A DNA stretch of 64,000 nt from Paenibacillus sp. FSL H8-0048 (GCF_038002825.1 NZ_JBBODF010000001.1:4898001-4962000), one strand, 5' to 3'; numbered from the stretch's first letter, positions 1 through 8,188 are shown. Numbers and translations: made by a program. Notes: a model not told the origin generated them from the sequence alone.

Positions 1-135
1 AATCCATGTGATGTGGAGGCGGGGGTCTTTTTGTGCTGCTGGCATGCGTGTCCCTAAGGCGAACAATGGCCCATCCTGCTGCATAGCATATAGCACCTGC
101 TTGCTATTTGTAAGTGGAAAGGGGGCGCGTGGCTA

Positions 136-1557
136 ATGGGTATCCAGCTTACTGCGATTCATTGGGTGTATCTGGTGTTTATTGTGTTCATTCTGGCGCT
201 GCTGATCAGGCGGCGTGATACAACCATGATCTGTGTGACCGGGATTCTGGCGCTCGGGCTGCTGGCAACGGCGACGCTCAGCGGGTCGGTGTCAGGGATC
301 TTTAACTCTTTTGTCTATGCGACTAAGGAGCTGCTCGGCACCATAATGATTATCTCTATTATCGTGGCGATGAGCCGGATTCTGATTATAACGGGCATCA
401 ACGAGACGATGGTGTCTCCGCTTACCCGGTTCCTGCGCACACCGGCGATGGCCTACTGGGGAATCGGGCTGATTATGATGGTGACCTCGTTCTTCTTCTG
501 GCCGTCGCCTGCCGTAGCGCTGGTCGGGGCGGTTCTGCTGCCCGTGGCCATCCGGGTCGGCCTGCCTGCGCTGGGCGCAGCGGTAGCGATGAATCTGTTC
601 GGGCACGGGATCGCCCTCTCCGGCGATTATATTATTCAAGGTGCTCCCAAGCTGACAGCGGATGCCGCCGGCCTTCCGGTGTCCAGCGTAATGCAGGCCA
701 GTATCCCGCTGGTTGTTGTTATGGGTCTTGTCACGACGGTGAGCGCATTCTGGATGATGAAGCGGGACCAGAAGAACGGCACATGGAGAGACGGCCTGGT
801 CTCTTCCCCGGGAACAGCAGAGCCTTTGGCTGAGTCAGGGACGGGTGAAGACCAGCCAGTCCTCCTGAGTGACCGTCTGCGCAAAGGGCTGGCGATCGCC
901 ATTCCGCTGCTCTTCCTGCTGGATGTGGCCGGCATGTTCGTGCTTCACCTGCAAGGCGGCGATGCTACCGCGCTGGTCGGGGGAACCGCCGTGCTGATCC
1001 TTATTGTCATTACCCTTCTGGCCCATCGCGGCCAGGGGCAGGGGCTGGAGAAGATCACCGCCTATCTCATAGAAGGCTTCACCTTCGGCTTCAAGGTCTT
1101 CGGGCCGGTCATCCCGATTGCCGCCTTCTTCTATCTGGGCGACGCTGCCTTCACCGAGCTGTACGGCAAGGTGCTGCCGGACGGCTCGCACGGCATCGTG
1201 AACGACCTGGGCGTGGCCCTGGCGAATCACGTGCCGCTGAACGGGGCTGCATCCGCCGTAACGCTGACGGTGATCGGCGCGATCACCGGCCTCGACGGCT
1301 CCGGGTTCTCCGGCATCTCGCTGGCCGGCTCGATTGCCGGGCTGTTCGCCGCCGCGATCCATTCCGGCGCAGCGACGCTGACCGCCCTTGGGCAGGTGGC
1401 CGCCATCTGGGTGGGCGGCGGCACCCTGATCCCGTGGGCGCTCATTCCCGCCGCTGCGATCTGCGGCGTCAGCCCGTTCGAGCTGGCCCGGCGCAATCTG
1501 AAGCCGGTCCTGCTGGGTCTTACGGCCATGACGATTGTCGCCATGTTCCTGGTGTAG
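136..1557 (+). CDS. Putative multi-pass ion/organic-anion permease
   Basis: This 473-residue protein is almost wholly hydrophobic, with roughly a dozen predicted membrane helices and one hydrophilic central loop (about residues 208-250). The overall plan, two similar hydrophobic halves around a cytoplasmic loop, fits the ion-transporter superfamily (GntP/DcuC/NhaC-like). The two halves carry matching Gly/Ala-rich stretches (around residues 115-170 and 340-420). The substrate cannot be told. The ATG at 136 follows a purine-rich AAAGGGGGCG about 10 bases upstream. The gene is followed at 95 bp by a small protein and probably ends its transcript at the hairpin after that gene. The 135 bases before it hold no recognisable gene. 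Confidence 0.7.
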   Translation: MGIQLTAIHWVYLVFIVFILALLIRRRDTTMICVTGILALGLLATATLSGSVSGIFNSFVYATKELLGTIMIISIIVAMSRILIITGINETMVSPLTRFLRTPAMAYWGIGLIMMVTSFFFWPSPAVALVGAVLLPVAIRVGLPALGAAVAMNLFGHGIALSGDYIIQGAPKLTADAAGLPVSSVMQASIPLVVVMGLVTTVSAFWMMKRDQKNGTWRDGLVSSPGTAEPLAESGTGEDQPVLLSDRLRKGLAIAIPLLFLLDVAGMFVLHLQGGDATALVGGTAVLILIVITLLAHRGQGQGLEKITAYLIEGFTFGFKVFGPVIPIAAFFYLGDAAFTELYGKVLPDGSHGIVNDLGVALANHVPLNGAASAVTLTVIGAITGLDGSGFSGISLAGSIAGLFAAAIHSGAATLTALGQVAAIWVGGGTLIPWALIPAAAICGVSPFELARRNLKPVLLGLTAMTIVAMFLV

Positions 1558-1652
1558 GCGATTCTGTGCCAGGACCGGAACCTCCGCATAAGATTGCGCT
1601 CTCCAATCCATCCTAGAGAGGAACCGAAACCGTGATGAGGGGGAAGGATCTT

Positions 1653-1934
1653 ATGAAGCATTACGAATCCAGTCTGCGCACCAACAGTACGGTTGATCAG
1701 GCGCATGATGCGGTGACGAAGCTGCACAACGCTGTAACTCAGGCTTCGAGTCATCCGACCGGGCAGATGTTGGAGCAGGCAGAGAACAGCCTGGAGCACG
1801 CTGAAGAAGCTGTACGCCATGCCCCGGAAGGTTCGGTCGGCAGACAAGGGGTAGATCTGGTCCAAGAGCGGCTGGAGGAAGAGAAGCACAGATTGTCTTC
1901 GATGGATAGGCAGGTTGGCGGGTCCCAGGATTAA
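1653..1934 (+). CDS. Small hydrophilic helical protein, function unknown
   Basis: A 93-residue, highly charged protein (MKHYESSLRT...) without signal peptide or membrane segment. It is rich in Glu, His, Gln and Ala and is predicted to be mostly helical, with repeated short blocks of the type QAENSLEHAEEAV. I chose the ATG at 1653 because AGGGGGAAGG ends five bases upstream; a GTG at 1632 or ATG at 1635 in the same frame would add six or seven residues and also has a purine-rich stretch before it. I do not recognise the family. A strong terminator hairpin follows directly. Confidence 0.6.
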   Translation: MKHYESSLRTNSTVDQAHDAVTKLHNAVTQASSHPTGQMLEQAENSLEHAEEAVRHAPEGSVGRQGVDLVQERLEEEKHRLSSMDRQVGGSQD

Positions 1935-1955
1935 AGCCTGACACAGGCTATGTTG

Positions 1956-1998
1956 AACAGGCATTCCCGGAGTTGATCCGGGGTGCCTGTTTGCTTTT
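1956..1998 (+). terminator. Rho-independent terminator
   Basis: AACAGGCA and TGCCTGTT arms plus inner CCCGG/CCGGG pairing form a long hairpin followed by TTGCTTTT. It ends the transcript of the permease and the small protein. Confidence 0.75.
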
Positions 1999-2095
1999 AA
2001 TGGTACCCAAGGGAAGAATGGAGGGCCCTTGCAATCATTTGCTGTGAAATAGGTTATAAGGTAATGACGAGATCATTCAGGGGAGGCACATACCT

Positions 2096-2944
2096 ATGCC
2101 AGAAGCGGATAACACTGATTCATGGAGCCCTCCGGAGACACCGGAGATGCTGTATGCCGCGCTTAAGGAGATTACCAAGTGGGAGAAGGAGCAGAACAGG
2201 CTGATGATCTGGGACCGGATTACCCGGCTGCCGTTCAAGCTGCTGGATGCAATCACGCCAAAGGTGATCCACGATAAGGTAGGCCGGCTGCTCGATGAAC
2301 TGGGCGGCTACATCCAGAACGGTGGCAATTATCTGGTGGCCGGGCGCAAGGTGGGCAAGCTGATGGAAGAGACAAGCCGGGCGGCGGGGGCTCCGGAAGA
2401 CGGGCCGTTCCCGCTGGCTGTGATGGATGAAGTGGCACAGAAGCTCGCGGGGCGAAGCCGGAATACGGCTACGGCCCAAGGGGCGACGACGGGATTCGGC
2501 GGGATTTTCACGCTGGCTGCCGATATTCCTGCTGTCCTGGGCCTTTCCTTGAAGGCGATCCAGGAGATCGGCCTCTGTTATGGCTACGATCCGACCGATA
2601 AGGCGGAGCGGATCTTCACCGTGAAGGTGATGCAGTTCGCCTCCTCCGATGTAGTGGGGAAGCGCACACTGCTGAAGGAGCTGAATCTGCAGGCAGGCGG
2701 GGACGGCAATATTCTGGCCGCAACCAAGGAGACCGTCTCCAGGATTCAGGGCTGGAAGGAGGTAGTGACCGTATACCGCGACAATTGGGGCTGGAAAAAA
2801 CTGCTCCAGACCGTTCCGGTCGCTGGTATGTTCTTCGGCGCTTACCTCAACCGGAAGACATTGGAGGAGGTCACGGAGGCTGCGCGGATGCTCTACCGCA
2901 AAAGACGGATTATCTCCAGACTGGCAGAGCTGGAGCAGAGATGA
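2096..2944 (+). CDS. EcsC family protein
   Basis: A 282-residue protein matching the EcsC domain: an N-terminal amphipathic segment (about 20-65), a Gly-rich central part (GATTGFGGIFTLAADIPA, about 130-150) and the IQEIGLCYGYD motif at about 160, then helical repeats to the end. EcsC proteins are soluble or membrane-associated, originally linked to the EcsAB ABC transporter of Bacillus, but stand-alone copies such as this have no settled biochemical role. The gene lies 47 bp upstream of the nitric oxide synthase gene and has its own SD (GGGGAGGCAC) before ATG 2096. Co-transcription with nos and the TetR gene is likely but inferred only from spacing. Confidence 0.8.
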   Translation: MPEADNTDSWSPPETPEMLYAALKEITKWEKEQNRLMIWDRITRLPFKLLDAITPKVIHDKVGRLLDELGGYIQNGGNYLVAGRKVGKLMEETSRAAGAPEDGPFPLAVMDEVAQKLAGRSRNTATAQGATTGFGGIFTLAADIPAVLGLSLKAIQEIGLCYGYDPTDKAERIFTVKVMQFASSDVVGKRTLLKELNLQAGGDGNILAATKETVSRIQGWKEVVTVYRDNWGWKKLLQTVPVAGMFFGAYLNRKTLEEVTEAARMLYRKRRIISRLAELEQR

Positions 2945-2991
2945 TACGCTGAGGGTACTGATGCAGGGAACGCATGGATAGGAGAGAGAAG

Positions 2992-4176
2992 ATGGAACAC
3001 TCAGTCTCACGGCATAGCACTCAGGAGTTGATCGGGCAGGCCGAGTCCTTCATTACGGCCTGCTATCAGGAGCTGGGGTTAACAGAGGGTGAACGGGATC
3101 AACGTCTGGCAGACATACGGGAAGAGGTGCAGCGCACAGGTACATACAGGCATACAGGAGAAGAGCTGGCACACGGGGCAAGGATGGCCTGGCGCCATAA
3201 CAGCCGCTGCATCGGAAGACTATTCTGGCATTCCTTAGATGTGATTGACGCCCGCGGAGCAGAGACTGTAGAAGAGGTGGCGGAGGCGCTGCTGCATCAT
3301 ATGGAGCATGCGAATAACGGCGGCCGGATCCGGCCGGTCATTTCCGTCTTCCGCAGTGAAGAGGAGCAAGGCCGTACCATCCGGATCTGGAATCATCAGC
3401 TCATCCGCTATGCCGGTTATCCCGGGGACCGGGAGCATCCGCGTGCCGGTGATCCGGCTTCGGATGAATTCACCGCCGTCTGCCTTAAGCTGGGCTGGCA
3501 GGGCACGGGCGGGGATTTCGATATTCTGCCGCTCGTGATCAGCATCGGCGGTGAGGAACCCCGCTGCTTCCCTATTCCGGCAGGACTTGTACAGGAGGTG
3601 CCGCTCAGCCACCCGGAGATCCCGCAATTCACGGAGCTGGGCCTGCGCTGGTATTCCGTTCCGATCATCTCGGACATGTGCCTGGAGATCGGCGGCATCC
3701 GTTACCCGGCAGCGCCCTTCAACGGCTGGTATATGGAGACGGAGATCGGCTCGCGGAATTTCGGCGATGCGGACCGCTACAACCGCCTGCCTGCGGTGGC
3801 AGACCTGCTGGGCCTGGACCGCTCCACTAATACCTCGTTGTGGAAGGACCGGGCGCTGCTGGAACTGAACCGTGCCGTCCTCCATTCCTTCAAGCAGGCG
3901 GGGGTCAGCATTGTGGACCATCATACAGCCGCAGATCAATTCGTCCGCTTCCAGGAACAGGAACAGCAGCAGGGAAGGGAAGTGTCAGGCAAGTGGGGCT
4001 GGCTGATTCCGCCGATGTCGCCTTCCTCTACACCGATCTGGAATGACAACAAGCTGCGTGATTTGCAGCTAAGCCCGCGCTTCGTCTACCGGAAGAAGCA
4101 ACAGGCGGACTCTGGGCAGCATGAAGCTGCGGAAGCGAAGGGATGTCCTTTCCATCAGTCCATCAAAAGTGATTGA
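2992..4176 (+). CDS. nos: Bacterial nitric oxide synthase oxygenase
   Basis: A 394-residue NOS oxygenase domain protein without a fused reductase, slightly longer than Bacillus NOS (about 360). The heme-thiolate motif WRHNSRCIGR places the axial cysteine at C73. The substrate-side motif NGWYMETEIGSRNF carries the arginine-binding Glu, with Glu where Bacillus subtilis has Gly in YMGTEIG. The C-terminal VSIVDHHTA and WLIPPMSP motifs belong to the pterin/dimer region. It converts L-arginine to citrulline and NO using electrons from host flavodoxin-type reductases. I prefer ATG 2992 because AGGAG lies seven bases upstream; an ATG at 2974 would add six residues. The Glu/Gln- and Lys-rich tail (about 370-394) is an extension over other NOS. 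Confidence 0.95.
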   Translation: MEHSVSRHSTQELIGQAESFITACYQELGLTEGERDQRLADIREEVQRTGTYRHTGEELAHGARMAWRHNSRCIGRLFWHSLDVIDARGAETVEEVAEALLHHMEHANNGGRIRPVISVFRSEEEQGRTIRIWNHQLIRYAGYPGDREHPRAGDPASDEFTAVCLKLGWQGTGGDFDILPLVISIGGEEPRCFPIPAGLVQEVPLSHPEIPQFTELGLRWYSVPIISDMCLEIGGIRYPAAPFNGWYMETEIGSRNFGDADRYNRLPAVADLLGLDRSTNTSLWKDRALLELNRAVLHSFKQAGVSIVDHHTAADQFVRFQEQEQQQGREVSGKWGWLIPPMSPSSTPIWNDNKLRDLQLSPRFVYRKKQQADSGQHEAAEAKGCPFHQSIKSD

Positions 4177-4229
4177 TCAATAACCAATCAGTGCGGGAGC
4201 GGATGCTTCGGCATAAGGGGGAAGCCTAT

Positions 4230-4778
4230 ATGAATAAGCAATCCGCAAAGATCCGTTCACAGGGAGATGAGACCCTTACTGTGAATCGCCGGGAGCAGAT
4301 CTTGGAGGCGGCGGTGATTGTTTTTGCCGAGTATGGCTACTACCGGGCAACAACCGCTCAGGTGGCGGAGAAGGTGGGAATCTCCCAGCCGTACATCTTC
4401 AAGCTGTTTAAGAACAAGGAGGAGTTGTTCTTAGCTGCACTGGAGCGTGCGTTTGAACGGATTCTCCTTACTTTTGCCGGATTTCGCGCCCCCAAAAAAC
4501 AAATGCTAGCCGAAGCGATCCAGTTATATGAACAGCTGATGGACACTCATCCGAACGAGCTGATTCTGCAGGTGCAGGCAAGCGGCATCCGGGATGAAGC
4601 GATCCGGCAGGCCATGCAAGCTGGAATGCAGGAGGTAACCGGTCTGATGGAGAGTAAGTTCACCGCTGCCGGGTTTGCGCACCCTGAGGTGAAGGTGAGT
4701 ACCTTCCTGGCTAACTCTATGCTGTGCAATATGGCTCTTACGCTGGGCATGCCGGAATTGAAGCCGAAGCGCAAGTAA
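4230..4778 (+). CDS. TetR/AcrR family transcriptional regulator
   Basis: A 182-residue protein with an N-terminal TetR helix-turn-helix (about residues 18-65: REQILEAAVIVFAEYGYYRATTAQVAEKVGISQPYIFKLFKNKEEL) and a divergent helical ligand-binding domain. ATG 4230 is selected by AAGGGGGAA seven bases upstream; the open frame extends back to overlap the nos stop codon, but no SD supports an earlier start. The gene sits 53 bp after nos, so it may control nos or the EcsC-like gene; the ligand is unknown. No strong terminator follows. Confidence 0.85.
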   Translation: MNKQSAKIRSQGDETLTVNRREQILEAAVIVFAEYGYYRATTAQVAEKVGISQPYIFKLFKNKEELFLAALERAFERILLTFAGFRAPKKQMLAEAIQLYEQLMDTHPNELILQVQASGIRDEAIRQAMQAGMQEVTGLMESKFTAAGFAHPEVKVSTFLANSMLCNMALTLGMPELKPKRK

Positions 4779-4835
4779 CTTATGAGCAGGAGAGTACAAG
4801 GGTAGTGACTGGCCAATCACCGTTATTCCAAGATA

Positions 4836-4876
4836 GAAATAGTCACGTTTCCCATTCTGTGATACTATTTATTTCT
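4836..4876. promoter_or_regulatory. Imperfect palindrome upstream of the GIY-YIG gene
   Basis: AGAAATAGTCAC and GTGATACTATTTATTTCT form an interrupted inverted repeat about 40 bp long, ending some 25 bp before ATG 4903. It could be an operator (for example of the neighbouring TetR protein) or a leader hairpin; the sequence does not decide. Confidence 0.35.
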
Positions 4877-4902
4877 ATATCCAATTGAGGAAGTGAAGCT
4901 TA

Positions 4903-5259
4903 ATGATCAGCATTACCATTCCGTCACCGGAAGTTATTATTTACAAGCAAGCTAACCCTGAGCTGAGCCATATTTACGGATTCACCGATTTCCACCTGAT
5001 TACCCGCGAGGCCGGCGGCATCTTCATGTTCTACAATGATCAGGACGAGCTGTTGTTTGTGGGCAAGGCCCGCAAGCTGAGACCGCGGATCAAGAAGCAT
5101 TTCGAGGACAATGTATCTGTGATGAAGCCCCACCGTGATGAGGTTACCCGCATTGAAGTCTGCCTTGTCGAAGATCCGGTGGACAGAGAGATTTATGAGA
5201 CCTACATTGTGAACAAGCTTCGCGCGAAATACAATGTCGAGAAGGTTTTGTATAAATAA
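4903..5259 (+). CDS. GIY-YIG domain nuclease-family protein
   Basis: A 118-residue protein holding little more than one GIY-YIG fold. Residues about 38-70 read GGIFMFYN...LLFVGKARKLRPRIKKHF, which matches the UvrC N-terminal module (GVY, YVGKA, R). The signature is relaxed: GIF in place of GIY and FVG in place of YIG; the conserved Arg and a downstream Glu (in REIYETYIV) are present. Stand-alone small GIY-YIG proteins are usually uncharacterised. SD GAGGAAGTGAAG precedes ATG 4903, and a hairpin terminator follows. It is a single-gene unit. Confidence 0.75.
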   Translation: MISITIPSPEVIIYKQANPELSHIYGFTDFHLITREAGGIFMFYNDQDELLFVGKARKLRPRIKKHFEDNVSVMKPHRDEVTRIEVCLVEDPVDREIYETYIVNKLRAKYNVEKVLYK

Positions 5260-5274
5260 GGTTTGACAGAAAAG

Positions 5275-5302
5275 GCGTGGTCCCTGCGGACTGCGCTTTT
5301 TT
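5275..5302 (+). terminator. Rho-independent terminator
   Basis: GCG..GTCC CTGC GGAC..CGC stem with an internal TG/TG mismatch, followed by TTTTTT; ends the GIY-YIG gene. Confidence 0.65.
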
Positions 5303-5382
5303 ATATTTCCCTGCTCCAAGCGCCCAACTCCGCAGCGTTTCCTCTTGTTTTAATAAACGAAATTTGAGACAATAAGGTATTG

Positions 5383-5412
5383 TTGCTGCTAATGTCCCTG
5401 TCAAGGTAGAAT
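5383..5412 (+). promoter_or_regulatory. Candidate promoter of rlmN
   Basis: TTGCTG (5383-5388) and TAGAAT (5407-5412) are separated by 18 bases, about 40 bases before the rlmN start. Agreement with the sigma-A consensus is moderate. Confidence 0.35.
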
Positions 5413-5452
5413 AGATAGATTGAACTTTAATGTTTTGAAAAGAGGATATGAA

Positions 5453-6541
5453 ATGAATAAAGAATCCATTTATGGATTGACTTTGGAAGAGTTAACGGCA
5501 TGGCTGCTGGAGCATGGCCACAAGAAATCCCGGGCCACTGCGGTCTGGGAATGGCTGTACCGCAAGCGGATCACCAGCTTCGCCGGGATGGACGGAATGA
5601 ATCAGGAATGCGTAGAGCTGCTGGAACAGAATTATGTGTTTCAGACGATGGAAGAGCATGTGAAGCAGGAATCAGCCGACGGTACGGTGAAGTTCCTCTT
5701 CCGCCTCCATGACGGCAACCTGATAGAGACCGTGCTGATGCGGCAGAAATACGGCTTGTCCGTATGTGTCACTACTCAGGTCGGCTGTAACATCGGGTGC
5801 AGCTTCTGTGCAAGCGGGCTGCTGGCGAAGAGCCGGGACCTGACCAGCGGCGAGATCGTGGAGCAGATTATGAAGGTTCAGCATTATTTGGATCAGGCCG
5901 GCCACGGCCAGAAGGTCACCCATGTCGTGGTTATGGGGATTGGCGAGCCGTTCGATAACTTCCGGCATCTGCTGAACTTCCTGACTACCATCAAGGATCA
6001 CAAGGGTCTGGCGATTGCCGGCAAAGGAATCACTGTATCCACCAGCGGCCTGGCGGACAAAATCAGAGAATTCGCTGATGCTAATATGCAGGTCAATCTG
6101 GCGATCTCGCTGCATGCCCCGAATAATGAGCTGCGGACACAGATTATGAAGATTAACCGGGCCATTCCTATAGAGAAATTAATGCCGGCGATTGATTACT
6201 ATCTGGAGAAGACGAACCGGAGAATCACGCTGGAGTATATCCTGCTGAAGGATATCAATGACCGCGAGGAGCATGCGCTGGAGCTGGCTGAGTTAATCGG
6301 AGATCGCCGCCAGTTGGCGAACGTCAACCTGATCCCTTATAATCCTGTGGATGAGCATAGCCAGTATCAGCGGAGCGAGCGGGAGTCTGTGCGTGCGTTC
6401 TTCGATACGCTGAAGAAGCAGGGCGTCAGCGTCAGCACCCGGCTTGAGCAGGGCGTCGATATTGATGCGGCCTGCGGGCAGCTGCGCAGCAAGCAGATCA
6501 AGAAGACCAAAGGCAAAGCCGCAGATACTGTGTTACAATAA
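5453..6541 (+). CDS. rlmN: 23S rRNA (adenine-2503-C2)-methyltransferase
   Basis: A 362-residue radical-SAM RNA methylase. The 4Fe-4S motif CxxxCxxC is at C112, C116 and C119 (CNIGCSFC). MGIGEPFDN and ITVSTSG are family motifs, and the C-terminal catalytic cysteine lies in GVDIDAACGQL. RlmN methylates C2 of A2503 in 23S rRNA and of A37 in some tRNAs. Sequence and length agree better with RlmN of Bacillus than with the resistance enzyme Cfr (C8 methylation). ATG 5453 has AGAGGAT upstream; the frame stays open eleven codons further but without an SD. A smaller gene follows 33 bp downstream. Confidence 0.9.
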   Translation: MNKESIYGLTLEELTAWLLEHGHKKSRATAVWEWLYRKRITSFAGMDGMNQECVELLEQNYVFQTMEEHVKQESADGTVKFLFRLHDGNLIETVLMRQKYGLSVCVTTQVGCNIGCSFCASGLLAKSRDLTSGEIVEQIMKVQHYLDQAGHGQKVTHVVVMGIGEPFDNFRHLLNFLTTIKDHKGLAIAGKGITVSTSGLADKIREFADANMQVNLAISLHAPNNELRTQIMKINRAIPIEKLMPAIDYYLEKTNRRITLEYILLKDINDREEHALELAELIGDRRQLANVNLIPYNPVDEHSQYQRSERESVRAFFDTLKKQGVSVSTRLEQGVDIDAACGQLRSKQIKKTKGKAADTVLQ

Positions 6542-6574
6542 TCTGGCAGTGAATTGAGAAATGAGGAATGCAAC

Positions 6575-6862
6575 TTGTTGACATTTACAAGCTACACCGT
6601 GGAGAACGTAAGAGATCCATTTAATATCCTAAGCGGCAAGCGGTATGAGTTCGTCGTGAATATTGATGTGCCGGAGGATGATGAGCTGTACGTGGAGAAC
6701 GGCGTGTCCGCCCGCGTGATTGTCAAAGTGGAAGAAGAGCAGACAAGCATGGTCAGCTACGATCTGCTGGAGACCTCCTCAGGCCAGCTGCTCGATTTCG
6801 ATATGGAAGACGATGAGGAAGCCGCGCTGCTTCAGTTCTGTACGGAGCATGTTCCTGTATAG
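6575..6862 (+). CDS. Small conserved acidic protein (probable DUF6509 family)
   Basis: About 95 residues, acidic, no membrane segment. It begins MLTFTSYTVENVRDPFNIL and contains PEDDELYVENG and a strongly acidic C-terminal half (DFDMEDDEEA). I recall Bacillus proteins with the same order (TVE-x-DPFGIL-GKRYEF-DEL-NG), now grouped as DUF6509, but the role is unknown. Only TTG starts are available; TTG 6575 is best placed behind ATGAGGAATG, with TTG 6554 and TTG 6578 as alternatives. It is co-oriented with rlmN at 33 bp and shares its terminator. Confidence 0.65.
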   Translation: MLTFTSYTVENVRDPFNILSGKRYEFVVNIDVPEDDELYVENGVSARVIVKVEEEQTSMVSYDLLETSSGQLLDFDMEDDEEAALLQFCTEHVPV

Positions 6863-6885
6863 GACAAGGCGATAATGGTCTCAAG

Positions 6886-6920
6886 AAAAAGGAACTGCTG
6901 ATTTCATCAGTTCCTTTTTT
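6886..6920 (+). terminator. Rho-independent terminator
   Basis: AAAAAGGAACTG / CAGTTCCTTTTTT arms around a 10-base loop; ends the rlmN transcript. The A-run before the stem also makes it usable from the other strand. Confidence 0.85.
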
Positions 6921-7072
6921 GTGCTTGTATAGGAAACTATAGTTTCCTCGTGTTGAATGATTCGCAGAGTACTTAGTTGCTGAATGTGGCTGAGGGCAGC
7001 CGCGAGGAGCAAGATTGAACTTGGTATGCTGAAAAACTAGTACTATCGGCTGGTACAGCAGCCTATGGCCCG

Positions 7073-7266
7073 AATGTAATCGGTTTTCCGATTACAATCA
7101 GCCCGGAAGCTCTCGCGCTGCCGAATGTAATCGGTTTTCCGATCACAATCGGTGCGGAAGCCCACGCGCTGCCGAATGTAATCGGTTTTCCGATTACAAT
7201 TAGCCTGGCAACCCTCGTGCCGCCCAATTTATGTGAAAAACAGCATACATTGCGGTGGCGCGCAGG
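7073..7266. repeat. Palindromic intergenic repeat array 1 (51-bp period)
   Basis: Three units start at 7073, 7124 and 7175, exactly 51 bp apart. Each holds a 22-bp hairpin core (TGTAATCGG TTTT CCGATTACA) plus a 29-bp GC-rich linker that is similar, not unique, between units. The third is followed at about 7225-7266 by a related core, AATTTATG...CAGCATACATT, and a GCGGTGGCGCGCAG tail that recurs at 49 kb. The frame stays open through the array on the minus strand only because 51 is divisible by 3; it is not a gene. Array 2 (13289-13543) carries the same core in the opposite orientation. Confidence 0.85.
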
Positions 7267-7300
7267 TAAATCCATTAATCCGGTAGGATGATTTTATTCA

Positions 7301-7396
7301 AATATAAGAATGCATATGTTTCACGCTATACATTATCCTTCTATTTCTCGCTGAAACGGTACCGTCCTTCAAAAGGACGGCAAAGCAGTTTCCAGT
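7301..7396. repeat. Structured intergenic element, copy 1
   Basis: About 95 bp nearly identical to 25620-25712. The conserved heart is CTATTTCTCGCTGAAACGG followed by a hairpin CCGTCCTT CAA AAGGACGG, a loop CAAAGCA and the outer arm GTTTCCAG, which pairs with CTGAAAC. On the plus strand an AT-rich lead with TATACAT precedes it. This copy lies 27 bp beyond the stop codon of the minus-strand esterase gene. It matches no riboswitch I can name. Confidence 0.75.
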
Positions 7397-7422
7397 TGAA
7401 ATGAATTCGCGTTCAAGCTTCA

Positions 7423-8175
7423 CTAGCCCAGGCAGCCTTCCACATAATAATGAATCTGCTTGTTCCACCAAGGCCAGTCATGGCTGACATCATGGCCCCA
7501 GTAGTCGATCCGGGCCGGAATGCCCTTCTGCGCCAGCACCTCCTGAAGCAGCCGGGTCTCATGAAGCATCTCGTCCTCATACGCCCCTTGACCGACACAG
7601 GCGATAATGGTGCTGCTGCGGTACTGGTTCAGATAATGCTCATTCGTCAGCCCCGGCAGATAATGCAGCGGTGAATTGAGATAGACGTTCCCGCTCATAT
7701 AGTCGCCGAAGAAGTAGTAGGTGGAATAGACGCCGCTCAGGGCGATCAAGGTATCGAAATAGTGCGGATAACGGAAAAAGAAGCTGGCGCTGTAATAAGC
7801 GCCCATCGAGCAGCCGGAGATCAGAATGCGCTGGTCGGTCCCGCCGTTACTGCGTTTGCTCTCATGGAGGATGCCTGGAATCAGCTCATGCGCAATATAT
7901 TTGTCATACTGTTCATGACGGTGGATCCGGTCCTCGTTGTTCCAGTGAGTAGAGAAGAAGGTTTCCTCATCCAGACTGTCACAGGCCCAGATCTGCAGCT
8001 TGCCCGCTTCAATGAAGGACGAGAGCGTATCGATCATGCCCGAATCCTCATATTGATAAAAGCGTCCAAGCGAGGTGGGGAAAACGAGCATTGGTTTGCC
8101 GGCGTGGCCGTATATTTTATACTCCATGTCTCTGCCCAGGTTGTGGCTGTACTCCTTATGGTAGCTTATCCTCAT
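7423..8175 (-). CDS. Alpha/beta-hydrolase, esterase family (esterase D / PF00756-like)
   Basis: A 250-residue cytosolic protein. The nucleophile elbow is GCSMG with Ser123; the catalytic His is probably in WGHDVSHDW near the C terminus, and an Asp lies in the Gly/Ala-rich stretch before it. Early motifs (MLVFPTSLGRFYQYED, about 29-44) fit the putative-esterase family that acts on acyl or peptide esters. It lies 13 bp downstream of the ATP-grasp gene on the same strand, so the two are almost certainly one operon. A hydrolase coupled to a carboxylate-amine ligase suggests modification or release of a small peptide-like product, but the substrate is not visible. Confidence 0.8.
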   Translation of the reverse strand: MRISYHKEYSHNLGRDMEYKIYGHAGKPMLVFPTSLGRFYQYEDSGMIDTLSSFIEAGKLQIWACDSLDEETFFSTHWNNEDRIHRHEQYDKYIAHELIPGILHESKRSNGGTDQRILISGCSMGAYYSASFFFRYPHYFDTLIALSGVYSTYYFFGDYMSGNVYLNSPLHYLPGLTNEHYLNQYRSSTIIACVGQGAYEDEMLHETRLLQEVLAQKGIPARIDYWGHDVSHDWPWWNKQIHYYVEGCLG

Positions 8176-8188
8176 CCGTTAACACATC

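Noticed and set aside
1..135. End of an upstream gene
   Set aside because: No long open frame or terminator is visible in the first 135 bases; only a leader for the permease is plausible.
5453..6541. Cfr-type resistance methylase
   Set aside because: Length, N-terminal region and motif spacing agree with RlmN of Bacillus; nothing specific for Cfr was seen.
7063..7275. Minus-strand repeat protein with VIGKPITFG units
   Set aside because: Same artefact of the 51-bp palindromic array; no start signal.
7301..7396. c-di-GMP or other known riboswitch
   Set aside because: The GCAAAGC string recalls GEMM RNAs, but the rest of the consensus is missing and copy 1 does not precede a gene on its strand.
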